A DNA stretch of 64,000 nucleotides, from contig NZ_FMYK01000002.1 in assembly GCF_900096915.1 (NCBI RefSeq), positions 186,001 to 250,000 of the forward strand, in the 5' to 3' direction. A program made the translations under genes and the position numbers. A model generated the notes under the pieces. That model made no database searches and had not been told where the DNA came from. It worked only from the letters and a program-made list of their open reading frames with translations. Each line of letters starts with the position of its first letter. Position 1 is the first letter of the stretch. Shown in pieces: positions 44,247 through 53,864 of the stretch. Origin of the DNA: Acinetobacter marinus (lineage in GTDB: Bacteria; Pseudomonadota; Gammaproteobacteria; Pseudomonadales; Moraxellaceae).

Positions 44247-45152
44247 ATGCATCAGCAAGTGAAACGTAAAGGAATTATTCTGGCAGGCGGTTCAGGCACA
44301 CGGTTGTACCCAATCACTATGGGGACATCAAAGCAGCTGCTTCCGATTTATGACAAGCCAATGATCTATTACCCGTTATCGGTATTGATGCTGGCGGGAA
44401 TCCGTGAAATATTGATTATTTCTACACCTGAAGATTTACCTCATTTTGAAAAATTATTGGGCTCAGGGGCGCAACTCGGTATCCAGCTTTCTTATCAAGT
44501 CCAACCTTCTCCTGATGGCTTAGCACAAGCATTTATCCTTGGTGAGGAGTTTATTGGTCAAGATAATGTCTGCCTCATTCTAGGAGATAATATTTTTTAC
44601 GGTCAGCATTTTAGTGAGCAACTCAAGCGTGCTGCGCAACAAACTTCAGGGGCGACAGTATTTGGCTATTATGTGAATGATCCTGAACGATTTGGCGTGG
44701 TGGAGTTTGATGCTGAAGGAAAAGCATTAAGCATTGCAGAAAAACCAACTCAGCCAAAATCCAATTATGCAGTTACTGGACTTTATTTCTATGACAATAA
44801 CGTGGTCGACATTGCAAAGCATATTCAACCATCACCACGTGGCGAGCTAGAAATTACCGATGTGAATAATATTTATCTACAAGAGCAAGCACTCAGTGTG
44901 GAGATGTTGGGGCGAGGTTTTGCATGGTTAGATACAGGCACGCATGACTCCCTGATCGAGGCAAGTCATTTTGTACAGACGCTGGAAAAACGCCAAGGTT
45001 TAAAAGTGGCGTGTCTTGAGGAAATTGCTTTTAATCATGCATGGATAGATGAAAAGCAGTTAAAAGCGCAAGGTGATTTTTTTAACAAGACAGGTTACGG
45101 TCAATACTTATTGAAAATTTATCAGGAATATCTTGATAAAACTGCGAAGTAA
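44247..45152 (+). CDS. rmlA: Glucose-1-phosphate thymidylyltransferase
   Basis: First enzyme of the dTDP-L-rhamnose pathway (301 residues). It makes dTDP-glucose from dTTP and glucose-1-phosphate and is inhibited by the end product. The nucleotidyltransferase signature GIILAGGSGTRLYPIT and the following SKQLLPIYDKPMIYYPLSVL are intact, as is LILGDNIFYGQ. The ATG at 44247 is the typical start; the frame opens further upstream inside rmlD. It follows rmlD with a one-base gap. Confidence 0.95.
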   Translation: MHQQVKRKGIILAGGSGTRLYPITMGTSKQLLPIYDKPMIYYPLSVLMLAGIREILIISTPEDLPHFEKLLGSGAQLGIQLSYQVQPSPDGLAQAFILGEEFIGQDNVCLILGDNIFYGQHFSEQLKRAAQQTSGATVFGYYVNDPERFGVVEFDAEGKALSIAEKPTQPKSNYAVTGLYFYDNNVVDIAKHIQPSPRGELEITDVNNIYLQEQALSVEMLGRGFAWLDTGTHDSLIEASHFVQTLEKRQGLKVACLEEIAFNHAWIDEKQLKAQGDFFNKTGYGQYLLKIYQEYLDKTAK

Positions 45153-45200
45153 TCAGCGTCCTTATCTCTTTATTTAAATTTTTAATTGTGGGGTGAATAC

Positions 45201-45755
45201 ATGAAAATCATCGAAACAAAAATCGAAGGCTTATTCATCTTAGAGCCACAACGCTTTGCTGATGATCGTGGTTGGTTTATGGAAAGTTTTAACCAACAAA
45301 ATTTTGAACATGCATTACATGAGCGTGGTTTAAATATTCCAAAATTTGTTCAGGATAATCATTCATGTTCGAAGAAAGGTGTATTGCGTGGCTTACATTA
45401 TCAGCTTGATCCATGTGCACAAGGCAAATTAGTCCGAGTTGTTCAGGGACGTGCTTGGGATGTGGCGGTCGATCTTCGTCAAGATTCTGCAACATATGGG
45501 CAATGGGTTGGCGTAGAGTTGAGTGCAACGAATCATCGACAGTTTTGGATTCCTGAAGGCTTTGCACATGGTTTTTTAGCACTTGAAGATGATACTCATT
45601 TTTTATATAAAACAACAAATTACTATTCAAAAGCGCACGAGAGAAGTCTATTGTGGTGTGATGAAACCTTAAATATTGATTGGTTGTCTCACGGTGTAGA
45701 TGTAGATGACTTGATTATTAGCGATAAAGATCGAATGGCTCCATCGTGGGCATGA
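45201..45755 (+). CDS. rmlC: dTDP-4-dehydrorhamnose 3,5-epimerase
   Basis: Cupin-fold epimerase of 184 residues, the third enzyme of the dTDP-L-rhamnose pathway. The catalytic segment VLRGLHYQLDP and the conserved FWIPEGFAHGFLALEDDTHFLYKTT are present. GGGGTGA precedes the ATG at 45201. It closes the rmlBDAC set, so the organism can make dTDP-L-rhamnose. No rhamnosyltransferase is obvious in the window, though one of the neighbouring transferases could use it. Confidence 0.95.
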   Translation: MKIIETKIEGLFILEPQRFADDRGWFMESFNQQNFEHALHERGLNIPKFVQDNHSCSKKGVLRGLHYQLDPCAQGKLVRVVQGRAWDVAVDLRQDSATYGQWVGVELSATNHRQFWIPEGFAHGFLALEDDTHFLYKTTNYYSKAHERSLLWCDETLNIDWLSHGVDVDDLIISDKDRMAPSWA

Positions 45756-45784
45756 GTTGAATCATGTGAAGTTGTTATCGTGGG

Positions 45785-46657
45785 CTACTTATTTTTATAA
45801 AAATTAGGTAAATGCGGTGCTTTGCGAAAGCGTTTATATCCCCACATATATTCTTCAGGAAAACGGTTAATCATTGTTTCAATGGCTTGATTCAAAGCGG
45901 TCGTCGCAAGATGAATATCTTGATCATAAAGTGCTGGATCATCCAAATCATCGCAATATACTTCGAATCCTTCGCCATTTGCTTGTCGAAAACAACTTAG
46001 CCCAACCAATTTACAGCCTGTTTTTTGAGCCATTTTGCTGGCAAGCGTGCTGGTTAAACAATCGATCCCGAAAAAAGGCACGACAACACCACCAGAACGA
46101 TCGGGGACGTGATCGGGCAAAATCACACTGAAACCACCTTGTTTTAAGGTTTTAAAAAGCGCTTTCACGCCAGTAGCATCGGTTGGAACGAGCTGTGCAT
46201 TGAGACTTTTTCGAGAGTCGAGTACAAACTGATCTAAAGCTGGATTTTTACTTGGTTTATACATGATAGTTGGCGTACCGTACTGATGTACCCATGCATT
46301 CATCATTTCCCAAGTACCAAGATGCGGGGTGATGATGAGTGCCCCTTTGGGGTCTGCTAATGCCGAAGTGAGCACGTCCAGATGATGCACTTTTTTGATT
46401 TGTGCAACACTCCATTCGGGTGGCATTGCCCAGCATTTTGCTGACTCAGCATAAGATAAACATTGTTTGTGTACACTGCGTTTGCTCATCGCTTCGACTT
46501 GCTGTTCATCGAGCTCGGGGTATGCTAAGCCGAGATTGATTTTGGTTTTCCAGTACATGCCTTGATCTTTGTTTAGGCAAATAAACCATGCCACCACATT
46601 GGCAAGGCTACGGATCAAAGCCAGTGGCAGAAAACGAAGTAAGGATAAGCTCGACAT
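45785..46657 (-). CDS. Lipid A late acyltransferase (LpxL/HtrB family)
   Basis: Inner-membrane protein of 290 residues that adds a secondary acyl chain to lipid A precursors. The N-terminal hydrophobic segment (about 6-26) and the catalytic ITPHLGTWEMMNAW motif (His-x4-Glu, around residue 112) are visible, as is VVPFFG later. LpxL and LpxM cannot be separated safely from sequence alone. It lies at the edge of the outer-core-like region and converges with rmlC, linking lipid A and core-sugar genes. Confidence 0.83.
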   Translation of the reverse strand: MSSLSLLRFLPLALIRSLANVVAWFICLNKDQGMYWKTKINLGLAYPELDEQQVEAMSKRSVHKQCLSYAESAKCWAMPPEWSVAQIKKVHHLDVLTSALADPKGALIITPHLGTWEMMNAWVHQYGTPTIMYKPSKNPALDQFVLDSRKSLNAQLVPTDATGVKALFKTLKQGGFSVILPDHVPDRSGGVVVPFFGIDCLTSTLASKMAQKTGCKLVGLSCFRQANGEGFEVYCDDLDDPALYDQDIHLATTALNQAIETMINRFPEEYMWGYKRFRKAPHLPNFYKNK

Positions 46658-46955
46658 AAATGGAGATAATGTATTTAATCAGGAAGTGCGCTAGACAGTT
46701 TACAATGAGTTGAAGTGATTGGTGTACTAATTATTTTTCTTGGGGTTGATCGTGTTAATTCGATCACAAAAATCGCCAATAATCACACATTTGAGAATGG
46801 AATTTTCAATGGTGTTGCATTGGCAATTGATTCATTATGCCTGCTCGATATACACTAGCAGGGTTTAAAAATAAGTGATGATTTTGCGATTGGATTATTC
46901 AGTCGAGTTGCTCATTGCAATTGTTCGTTTAAATTTCTAGGTACTGGAGTTTTAC

Positions 46956-47282
46956 ATGAGTTCAGCACAGTTTGACCATGTGTCTGTGATTAAAAAGTCA
47001 AATGTCTATTTCGATGGTAAATGCGTGAGCCATGTCGTTCAGTTTGAAGATGGGACGAGAAAGACGCTTGGTGTCATTATGCCAACCGATCAGCCACTCA
47101 CTTTTGAAACGCACGTCGCTGAACGTATGGAAATTATTTCTGGGGAATGTCGTGTCTTGATCGCAGATAGCGAAGAAAGCGAATTGTTCCGTGCGGGTCA
47201 ATCATTTTATGTTGGCGCCAATAGCATGTTTAAAATCGAAACCAGCGTCGTGGTCGATTATGTTTGCCACTTTGAGGGCTAA
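46956..47282 (+). CDS. ppnP: Pyrimidine/purine nucleoside phosphorylase PpnP
   Basis: Small cupin of 108 residues (DUF1255). In E. coli, PpnP phosphorolyses several ribonucleosides. The family pattern KSNVYFDGKCVSHVVQFEDG...TLGVIMP and EIISGECRV...FYVGANSMFKI is clear. TGGAG lies upstream of the ATG. It is monocistronic with its own terminator. Confidence 0.9.
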   Translation: MSSAQFDHVSVIKKSNVYFDGKCVSHVVQFEDGTRKTLGVIMPTDQPLTFETHVAERMEIISGECRVLIADSEESELFRAGQSFYVGANSMFKIETSVVVDYVCHFEG

Positions 47283-47315
47283 CAGGCGCTGTGATCAGAT
47301 CGATCTCAAATGCTC

Positions 47316-47350
47316 AATCCTGTAAGTCACTTACAGGATTTTTATTTTTT
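47316..47350 (+). terminator. Terminator after ppnP
   Basis: An 11-bp stem AATCCTGTAAG with CTTACAGGATT around the loop TCA, followed by T residues. Confidence 0.88.
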
Positions 47351-47396
47351 TAAAATATATCTTTTAACAATTTTTCATAGCGTATAGGTGAGCACG

Positions 47397-48146
47397 ATGG
47401 CGAAGGCAGAACATTATTATGGCGTACATGCTGTAGAGAGCTTGCTGGAGCTTGAACCTGAGCGTGTGTTGACATTATTTACACTCAAAGGTCGTGATGA
47501 TCAGCGCTTAAAGAAAATTCTGGAATTGGCTGAACCGTTTGGCATTAGCGTGCAAAAAGCCAGTCGAGATACTTTGGAAAAATTAGCGGGTTTACCTTTT
47601 CATCAAGGTGTGGTGGCAGCGGTGCGACCTCAGCCGACATTAAATGAAGATGACTTAGAAAAATTGTTAACACAGCAAAAAGATGTGTTGATTTTGGCAT
47701 TAGACCAAATCACCGACCCACATAATCTCGGCGCCTGTATTCGTACTGCGGCTGCGATGGGTGTGGATGCGGTAGTTGTACCGCGTGATCGTTCGGCGAG
47801 TCTGACCCCGACCGCACGAAAAGTCGCTGCTGGTGGTGCGGAGAAAGTAAAATTTATTCAAGTCACAAATCTTGGTAAAACTTTAGCAGCGACAAAGCTC
47901 CACGATGTAAAAGTGGTCGGCACCTTACTCGACGAAAGCGCAATGCCCATCCAATCTTGTGATTTAACAGGTCGATTGGTGATTGTGATGGGTGCGGAAG
48001 ATACGGGGATTCGTCCGATCAACCAAGCGCAGTGCGATGAAAAAGTCTATATCCCAATGTCTGGTGATCTACAAAGTTTGAATGTCAGTGTGGCGGCGGG
48101 TATGGCGCTGTATGAAGCCTGTCGTCAACGAATCAGTCAGGCTTAA
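47397..48146 (+). CDS. rlmB: 23S rRNA (Gm2251) 2'-O-methyltransferase
   Basis: SPOUT-class methyltransferase (249 residues) acting on 23S rRNA. The N-terminal EHYYGVHAVESLLE substrate-binding domain is followed by the knotted SPOUT domain: LALDQITDPHNLGACIRTAAAMGVDAVVVP, VIVMGAEDTGI and IPMSGDLQSLNVSVAAGMALYE. AGGTGA precedes the ATG at 47397. A GTG three codons upstream is also in frame. RlmB is favoured over other TrmH-family members by length and motif spacing. Confidence 0.93.
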   Translation: MAKAEHYYGVHAVESLLELEPERVLTLFTLKGRDDQRLKKILELAEPFGISVQKASRDTLEKLAGLPFHQGVVAAVRPQPTLNEDDLEKLLTQQKDVLILALDQITDPHNLGACIRTAAAMGVDAVVVPRDRSASLTPTARKVAAGGAEKVKFIQVTNLGKTLAATKLHDVKVVGTLLDESAMPIQSCDLTGRLVIVMGAEDTGIRPINQAQCDEKVYIPMSGDLQSLNVSVAAGMALYEACRQRISQA

Positions 48147-48278
48147 GCTGTATTTATTCAGCTGTATTCGTTCAGACTGCATCTGGCTATTATCTTGAAA
48201 TTTTTAAGCGATATTTTGGTTGAGTGATATTTCACTGCACTGTATCGCATCTCCTGTGAAAATCCGCAAAAGGACACC

Positions 48279-49178
48279 ATGATGAATCGTGTGCAATTGC
48301 AGGGCTATCTCTTTGTCCTGATTACCATGTGTATTTGGGGTGGTTTTACCATCTTGTCGCGGTTGAGTGCGAAGTGGGGTATCGTGGCGTGGGATTTGAC
48401 TGCATTACGCTTTGCTTTTGCCTTTATGATTTTGCTACCGATTCTACTTTATCAACGCAACTATCAATTTTTATTTCAAAAACAAGCGATTGTGCTGGCA
48501 CTATTTGGTGGGATTGGCTATTGCCTGACCGTATATAGTGGTTTTTATTTTGCACCTGCGGCGCATGCGGCGATCTTTTTAAATGGCTTTATTCCTGTAT
48601 GTACCGCTGTGGCGGCATATATTATGTATAAACAGCCATTTGATCGGAATATCTGGATCAGTGTCATCATCATGTCCTTGTCGCTGATGCTGATGACCTA
48701 TCTGCTGTCATTAAATAGCCATCAACCTTTTGGTTTGGGTGATCTGTTATTTGTGCTTGGTGCAGTGTGCTGGGGGATTTTTACTGTATTGTTACGTGAG
48801 TCGAGCCTGACGGCTTGGCAAGCCATGAGTAGTGTGGCGATTTGGTCGGCAATCATGTATTTACCCGTATATGTATTATTTATGCCGAAACATTTAGCAC
48901 AAGTCGAACCTGAGCATTTACTGATTCAAACACTTTTTCATGGCATCTTGGTGGTGATTGTAGCAACGCTGAGCTATGTTGAGGCGATTAAGCGTCTCGG
49001 TGCATTCCAAGCAGGTAGTATTGTGACCTTAGCACCGTTTATCGCTGCAGTCTTGGCGATTCCTTTGCTGAATGAACCCGTGTCTCCAGCGATTATTTGT
49101 GGGTTGATTGGTATTGGTTTCGGTGCTTTACAGCCGTGGCGTTGGTTGGCTTATCGCAGACATAAACCAGTGATTTGA
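48279..49178 (+). CDS. EamA/DMT-family transporter
   Basis: Inner-membrane protein of 299 residues with ten predicted segments in two EamA repeats. The start is TMCIWGGFTILSRL; the second repeat begins near FVLGAVCWGIFTVLLRES. It belongs to the drug/metabolite transporter superfamily, usually exporting small metabolites. The substrate cannot be named. AAAGGA lies just before tandem ATG codons at 48279 and 48282. It converges with coaE, leaving one base between the stop codons. Confidence 0.88.
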   Translation: MMNRVQLQGYLFVLITMCIWGGFTILSRLSAKWGIVAWDLTALRFAFAFMILLPILLYQRNYQFLFQKQAIVLALFGGIGYCLTVYSGFYFAPAAHAAIFLNGFIPVCTAVAAYIMYKQPFDRNIWISVIIMSLSLMLMTYLLSLNSHQPFGLGDLLFVLGAVCWGIFTVLLRESSLTAWQAMSSVAIWSAIMYLPVYVLFMPKHLAQVEPEHLLIQTLFHGILVVIVATLSYVEAIKRLGAFQAGSIVTLAPFIAAVLAIPLLNEPVSPAIICGLIGIGFGALQPWRWLAYRRHKPVI

Positions 49179-49179
49179 A

Positions 49180-49788
49180 TCAATTATCGAGTAATTGACT
49201 TTGTCTGAGATAGGTTTGATGCAAAGGTTGTAATTGTTGGTATAACTGCGCAAGGTCAGCGGAGTTATCAACAATATCATCAGCGAGTTGTTGCTTATCC
49301 TTTCGGGACATTTGTGTGGCAATAATCCGTTCAATCTGCGCACGGCTTTGACCATCTCGTTGGCTGGCTCGATCAAGCTGAAGGGCGATAGGCACATCGA
49401 TCAATAACGAGCGTTGACACATTAGATGTTGTTTCGTTTCAAATAATAATGGCGAAACTAAAATCACATAGGGGCTTTGTGCTTGCGTAAGTTGCTGAAT
49501 GATCGATTGACGAATCGCAGGATGGGTAATGGCTTCAAGCTGCTTGCGTGCTTCAGGGTACTGAAAAATATATTCTCGAAGGGCAGTACGGTTTAGCGCA
49601 CCTGATGGTTCTAAAACCCATTTGCCAAATTGTCGCTGAATCTCAACCAATGTCGGCTGTCCAATCTCAACCACTTCACGCGCCACGACATCTGCATCCA
49701 CCACAACAATATTTTGCTGTTCAAACCACGCACTGGCTGCAGATTTACCGCTACCAATGCCACCCGTTAAACCAACAATATAAGTCAT
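49180..49788 (-). CDS. coaE: Dephospho-CoA kinase
   Basis: Cytoplasmic enzyme of 202 residues for the last step of coenzyme A synthesis. The P-loop is VGLTGGIGSGKS at residues 5-16, followed by VVDADVVAREVV and SPLLFET. It follows pilD on the same strand with a 32-base gap, the usual order in Acinetobacter and Pseudomonas (pilBCD-coaE). Confidence 0.95.
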   Translation of the reverse strand: MTYIVGLTGGIGSGKSAASAWFEQQNIVVVDADVVAREVVEIGQPTLVEIQRQFGKWVLEPSGALNRTALREYIFQYPEARKQLEAITHPAIRQSIIQQLTQAQSPYVILVSPLLFETKQHLMCQRSLLIDVPIALQLDRASQRDGQSRAQIERIIATQMSRKDKQQLADDIVDNSADLAQLYQQLQPLHQTYLRQSQLLDN

Positions 49789-49820
49789 TTTAATCTGCTC
49801 TTGAAGCCATGAGAAAATAA

Positions 49821-50681
49821 TTAGCCACCTAAGTAGACGGTCATGATCTGCTCACCATAAAGAAAAGCAATCCAACCCGCAATCGCCAGATAAGGACCAA
49901 AAGCAAAGGGTTTATTTTCTTTAGTCATCTTTAGCAGAATAATACCGATGATTGCGCCAACCACAGAGGAGAGTAGGATAATCAAAGGCAGTTGCAGTGG
50001 TCCAAGCCAAGCGCCAAGCGCAGCTAAGAGCTTGAAATCCCCATGTCCCATACCTTCTTTACCAGTAACTAATTTGAAAATGATATACACTGACCAGAGC
50101 GATAAAAAACCCAATAAACAACCCCAAATTGCCTGTGTTGGTGTGGCAAAAAGGCTGTAACTGTTCACTGCCAAGCCAAGACCAATCAACGGATAAGTCA
50201 GTCGATCAGGGAGCAGTTGCGTATCAAAATCGATACCCGTTAAAGCAATCAAAATCCACGTAAAAATTAATCCAAAAAAGGTTTCTATGCTGACACCAAA
50301 TTTAAAGGCGATGAGTATAGAGCACAGCATGGTGGCGATTTCGACAAAAGGATAGCGAAAAGAAATCGGTGTTTTACATTGACTGCATTTGCCACGCAAT
50401 AACAGTAACCAGCTCACCACTGGAATATTTTCATACCAGCGAATACGGTGCTGGCAGTTGGGGCAAGTCGATGCAGGATGGCTTAATGTCAACTTTTCCT
50501 GATCGATCAGCGCTTGTTCAGGATGTAAAAACAGTTGGCATTCTTGTCGCCATTCTTGTTGCATCATTCTCGGCAGACGCAGAATAACGACATTTAAAAA
50601 ACTACCAACACATAGCCCTAAAATGGCAATACAGATATAAAACAAAATCAAATTGTTTTGAAAGATGTCGACGATTTGCAT
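49821..50681 (-). CDS. pilD: Type IV prepilin peptidase / N-methyltransferase
   Basis: Polytopic inner-membrane aspartic peptidase of 286 residues that cleaves and methylates type IV pilins and type II secretion pseudopilins. The cytoplasmic zinc site has four cysteines (Cys73, 76, 99 and 102). The catalytic aspartates are visible as LTGIDFDTQLLPD and GMGHGDFK (GxGD type). Its start codon shares a base with the pilC stop region, so translation is coupled. Confidence 0.95.
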   Translation of the reverse strand: MQIVDIFQNNLILFYICIAILGLCVGSFLNVVILRLPRMMQQEWRQECQLFLHPEQALIDQEKLTLSHPASTCPNCQHRIRWYENIPVVSWLLLLRGKCSQCKTPISFRYPFVEIATMLCSILIAFKFGVSIETFFGLIFTWILIALTGIDFDTQLLPDRLTYPLIGLGLAVNSYSLFATPTQAIWGCLLGFLSLWSVYIIFKLVTGKEGMGHGDFKLLAALGAWLGPLQLPLIILLSSVVGAIIGIILLKMTKENKPFAFGPYLAIAGWIAFLYGEQIMTVYLGG

Positions 50682-51910
50682 TAAACCACAGAACCCATTT
50701 GGAAGATTGGGAGGTACATCGCAATCACCAGACCGCCAACCAAGACACCAAGAATCGCCATAATTAAAGGCTCCATCATACTGGTTAAGCCATCAACAGC
50801 GTTGTCTACTTCATTTTCAAAGTGCGTAGCGACTTTATCGAGCATTGCATCTAATGCACCAGATTCTTCACCAATGGCAACCATTTGCACAGCCATACTT
50901 GGGAAAAGCTGGGTTTGACGCATAGAAAATTGTAGCTGTTGTCCTGTCGCAACATCATCTCGGATACCGAGTACCGCTTTTTCATATACCACGTTGTTGG
51001 TTGCACCAGCGGTAGATTCCAGTGCATCGATCAATGGCACACCAGCGGCGAAGGTAGTGGCGAGGGTGCGACTGTAACGGGCAATAATTGATTTATAGAC
51101 CAAATCGCCAAAAATCGGAAGTTTTAAAGAAAGTTTATCAAGGAAGTCACTAAATTTTTTACTGCGTTGTTTGGCTTCAAGAAAACCAAAAACAACTGCA
51201 CCAATACCCAAAATTAAGAAGAACCAATATTTCTGCATCCATTCCGACATATGAACCACCATTTGGGTAAATGCAGGCAGATCAGCGCCAAATGAACTGA
51301 ACAAGTCTTCAAAAACAGGGACGACTTTGACCATCAAAATAATGGTGACGATAATCGCCACCACGATGACAGTGGCAGGATATTTCATGGCTTTTTTAAT
51401 TTTCTGCTTGAGTAATTCGCTTTTCTCTTTATAGATTGCAACGCGATCCAGCATGGTTTCCAGCGCACCCGACTGCTCACCTGACTCAACCAATGAGCAA
51501 AATAAATTATCGAAATATTTTGGATATTTACGCAGTGCCCCAGCAAAGGTATTGCCGCCTTCGACTTCACCTTTTATACCGAGCACCACTTCTCGCATGG
51601 CTGGATTTTCTAAGCCTTCAGCAACGATTTCAAAAGACTGTACTAATGGCACACCCGCTTTCATCATCGTAGCAAGTTGGCGTGTAAAAATCGTAATATC
51701 GAGCGTGGTAACTTTTTTCTTAAATAATTTATTTAAGAATTCTATTTCACGCTTTTGGGCAATTTTTCGAACGGTAATGCCTTGTTTTCTCAAGGTGACT
51801 TTTGCCAGTGCCATATTTTTGGCGGGCAAATCCCCTTTGATTTTTAACCCCTTGCGATCCACCCCTTCATAGCTAAAGGTCGGCATCAATTGTGCTTTTT
51901 TTACTGCCAT
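50681..51910 (-). CDS. pilC: Type IV pilus inner membrane platform protein
   Basis: Inner-membrane protein of 409 residues on which the PilB and PilT motors act. It has two GspF-type repeats (PFAM T2SSF pattern), with TIFTRQLATMMKAGVPLVQSFEI and RYSRTLATTFAAGVPLIDALE as matching segments, and three membrane segments. AAGGAA lies before the ATG. It sits between pilB (30-base gap) and pilD in one operon. Confidence 0.95.
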   Translation of the reverse strand: MAVKKAQLMPTFSYEGVDRKGLKIKGDLPAKNMALAKVTLRKQGITVRKIAQKREIEFLNKLFKKKVTTLDITIFTRQLATMMKAGVPLVQSFEIVAEGLENPAMREVVLGIKGEVEGGNTFAGALRKYPKYFDNLFCSLVESGEQSGALETMLDRVAIYKEKSELLKQKIKKAMKYPATVIVVAIIVTIILMVKVVPVFEDLFSSFGADLPAFTQMVVHMSEWMQKYWFFLILGIGAVVFGFLEAKQRSKKFSDFLDKLSLKLPIFGDLVYKSIIARYSRTLATTFAAGVPLIDALESTAGATNNVVYEKAVLGIRDDVATGQQLQFSMRQTQLFPSMAVQMVAIGEESGALDAMLDKVATHFENEVDNAVDGLTSMMEPLIMAILGVLVGGLVIAMYLPIFQMGSVV

Positions 51911-51940
51911 GACGATTCCTTATTTCATATTTCTCAAAAA

Positions 51941-53647
51941 TTATTCACTGGTCACACGATTCACTTCTTGTAAAGTGGTTATCCCCTGCATGACTTTTAA
52001 CAGCCCCGAACGTCTTAAATTATTAAAGCCTGCTTTGGCGGAGGCGGCTGCAATCTCTAAGGCATTGCCGTCTTCCATAATAATTTTGGCGATTTCAGCA
52101 TTGACCTTCATCACCTCATAGATACCGACACGCCCTTTATAGCCTTCACGGCACTCTGGACAGCCCACTGCTTCAAACAATTGAAATTCTGGATGGGCAA
52201 GATCGTCTTCGCTAAAGCCCATTTCAAGTAAGCTGTGCTGCGGGATATCGGCAGGTTTTTTACATTGACTGCATAAGCGCCGTGCCAAGCGCTGGGCAAT
52301 TACCAAATTCACTGAAGTGGCAATATTAAAAGAGGGTACACCCATATTGCGGAGACGTGTCAGAGTTTCTGGTGCACTGTTGGTGTGTAGCGTCGACATG
52401 ACCATGTGACCTGTTTGTGCCGCTTTAATCGCAATTTCAGCTGTCTCTAGGTCACGAATCTCACCAACCATGATGATGTCTGGGTCTTGACGCAAAAAGG
52501 ATTTGAGTGCAGCAGAGAAGGACAGTCCCACTTTATTGTTGACGTTAACTTGGTTGATCCCTTGTAGGTTAATCTCCACAGGGTCTTCTGCCGTTGAAAT
52601 ATTGGAATCTTCGGTATTTAAAATATTTAAACCCGTGTAGAGCGATACTGTTTTACCTGAACCTGTTGGTCCTGTAATCAACAGCATACCCTGCGGTTTT
52701 TCCAAGGCTTCCATAAACAAGGCTTTTTGATCAGCCTCATAACCTAATGCGTCAATGCCGAGCATAGCACTGGATGGATCGAGGATACGCAGTACAATTT
52801 TTTCGCCGAATAAGGTCGGTAAAGAGTTGACACGAAAGTCGATGGCTTTGGTCTTAGAGAGCTTGAGTTTAATACGACCATCTTGTGGGACACGTTTTTC
52901 AGAAATGTCCATTTGAGACATGACTTTTAAGCGAGAGGCGAGTCGATTGGATAGCTGTAATGGCGGACGGATGATTTCACGTAATACCCCATCAACACGA
53001 TAGCGCACCCGATACATTTTTTCATAGGGTTCAAAATGCAAGTCTGACGCACCCATGCGAATCGCATCCACCAAGAGCTTGTTAATATATTTAACAATTG
53101 GTGCTTCTTCTTGTGCCTCGCCTTCATCGGGTTCATCTAAAGAGGTATTCTCATCAGCAACTTCGAGTTCAAAGTCTTCATCACCAAAGTCAAAATTGTC
53201 TTCTTCTTGATAATACAGCGCTATGAATTTGCTGAGTTTATTTTGCTCAACGATGACACTTTGCAGATTCATTTTACTGTTAAAACGAATCGCTTCCATC
53301 GCATCTAAGCGTGTTGGATCACTGGTGGCAACGACTAACGTACCGCCACGTTGCATGAGCGGAATCACTTGATGTTGGATCACCAGCTTTTCGCCGACAG
53401 CCTCTTTGGGTAAAACGGCAGGATCGTAAGCATCGAGATCAAAAATGGGCTCAGCAAACTCAGTGGAAATTGCCGATGCGATTTTAAGCCCTTGCACATT
53501 AAACTCTTCAACCAAAACCGAGGTTAACGATTGTTTATTGCGCCGAGCTTGATCTTGCGCCTTTTGCATAGACTCTGCGCTGATCACCCCATCAGCGACT
53601 AATCGTTTGGCATACCCTGAAAAGGTGTTTTGACTCGTTGCTAGCAT
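51941..53647 (-). CDS. pilB: Type IV pilus assembly ATPase
   Basis: Hexameric cytoplasmic motor of 568 residues that drives pilus extension. It has an N-terminal MshEN-like domain (YAKRLVADGVISAESM). The Walker A GPTGSGKT sits at about 326-333. An Asp box, Walker B (DIIMVGEIRDLETAEIA) and His box (TLHTNSAPETL) follow, then a four-cysteine zinc motif (LCSQCKKP...GCPECREG). The acidic stretch at about 150-175 is common in Acinetobacter PilB. It leads the pilBCD-coaE operon. Confidence 0.96.
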   Translation of the reverse strand: MLATSQNTFSGYAKRLVADGVISAESMQKAQDQARRNKQSLTSVLVEEFNVQGLKIASAISTEFAEPIFDLDAYDPAVLPKEAVGEKLVIQHQVIPLMQRGGTLVVATSDPTRLDAMEAIRFNSKMNLQSVIVEQNKLSKFIALYYQEEDNFDFGDEDFELEVADENTSLDEPDEGEAQEEAPIVKYINKLLVDAIRMGASDLHFEPYEKMYRVRYRVDGVLREIIRPPLQLSNRLASRLKVMSQMDISEKRVPQDGRIKLKLSKTKAIDFRVNSLPTLFGEKIVLRILDPSSAMLGIDALGYEADQKALFMEALEKPQGMLLITGPTGSGKTVSLYTGLNILNTEDSNISTAEDPVEINLQGINQVNVNNKVGLSFSAALKSFLRQDPDIIMVGEIRDLETAEIAIKAAQTGHMVMSTLHTNSAPETLTRLRNMGVPSFNIATSVNLVIAQRLARRLCSQCKKPADIPQHSLLEMGFSEDDLAHPEFQLFEAVGCPECREGYKGRVGIYEVMKVNAEIAKIIMEDGNALEIAAASAKAGFNNLRRSGLLKVMQGITTLQEVNRVTSE

Positions 53648-53864
53648 AATATCAATTCAACTCATCCATATGTTCATTATGTTTTGCGGATTTTTCTAGT
53701 TAACAATATAACACAAATTCACAACCATCCAACTAAAATCAAAAATTATGATAGCGATTTCAAGTGCTTTAAGTGACTTTGTGATGCTCAAGTCAGGCGT
53801 TGCTTATCAACAGCGATAAAAAAGTATAAAATATGCCGATTTTTAAAATATAGAGCAAATCTTT

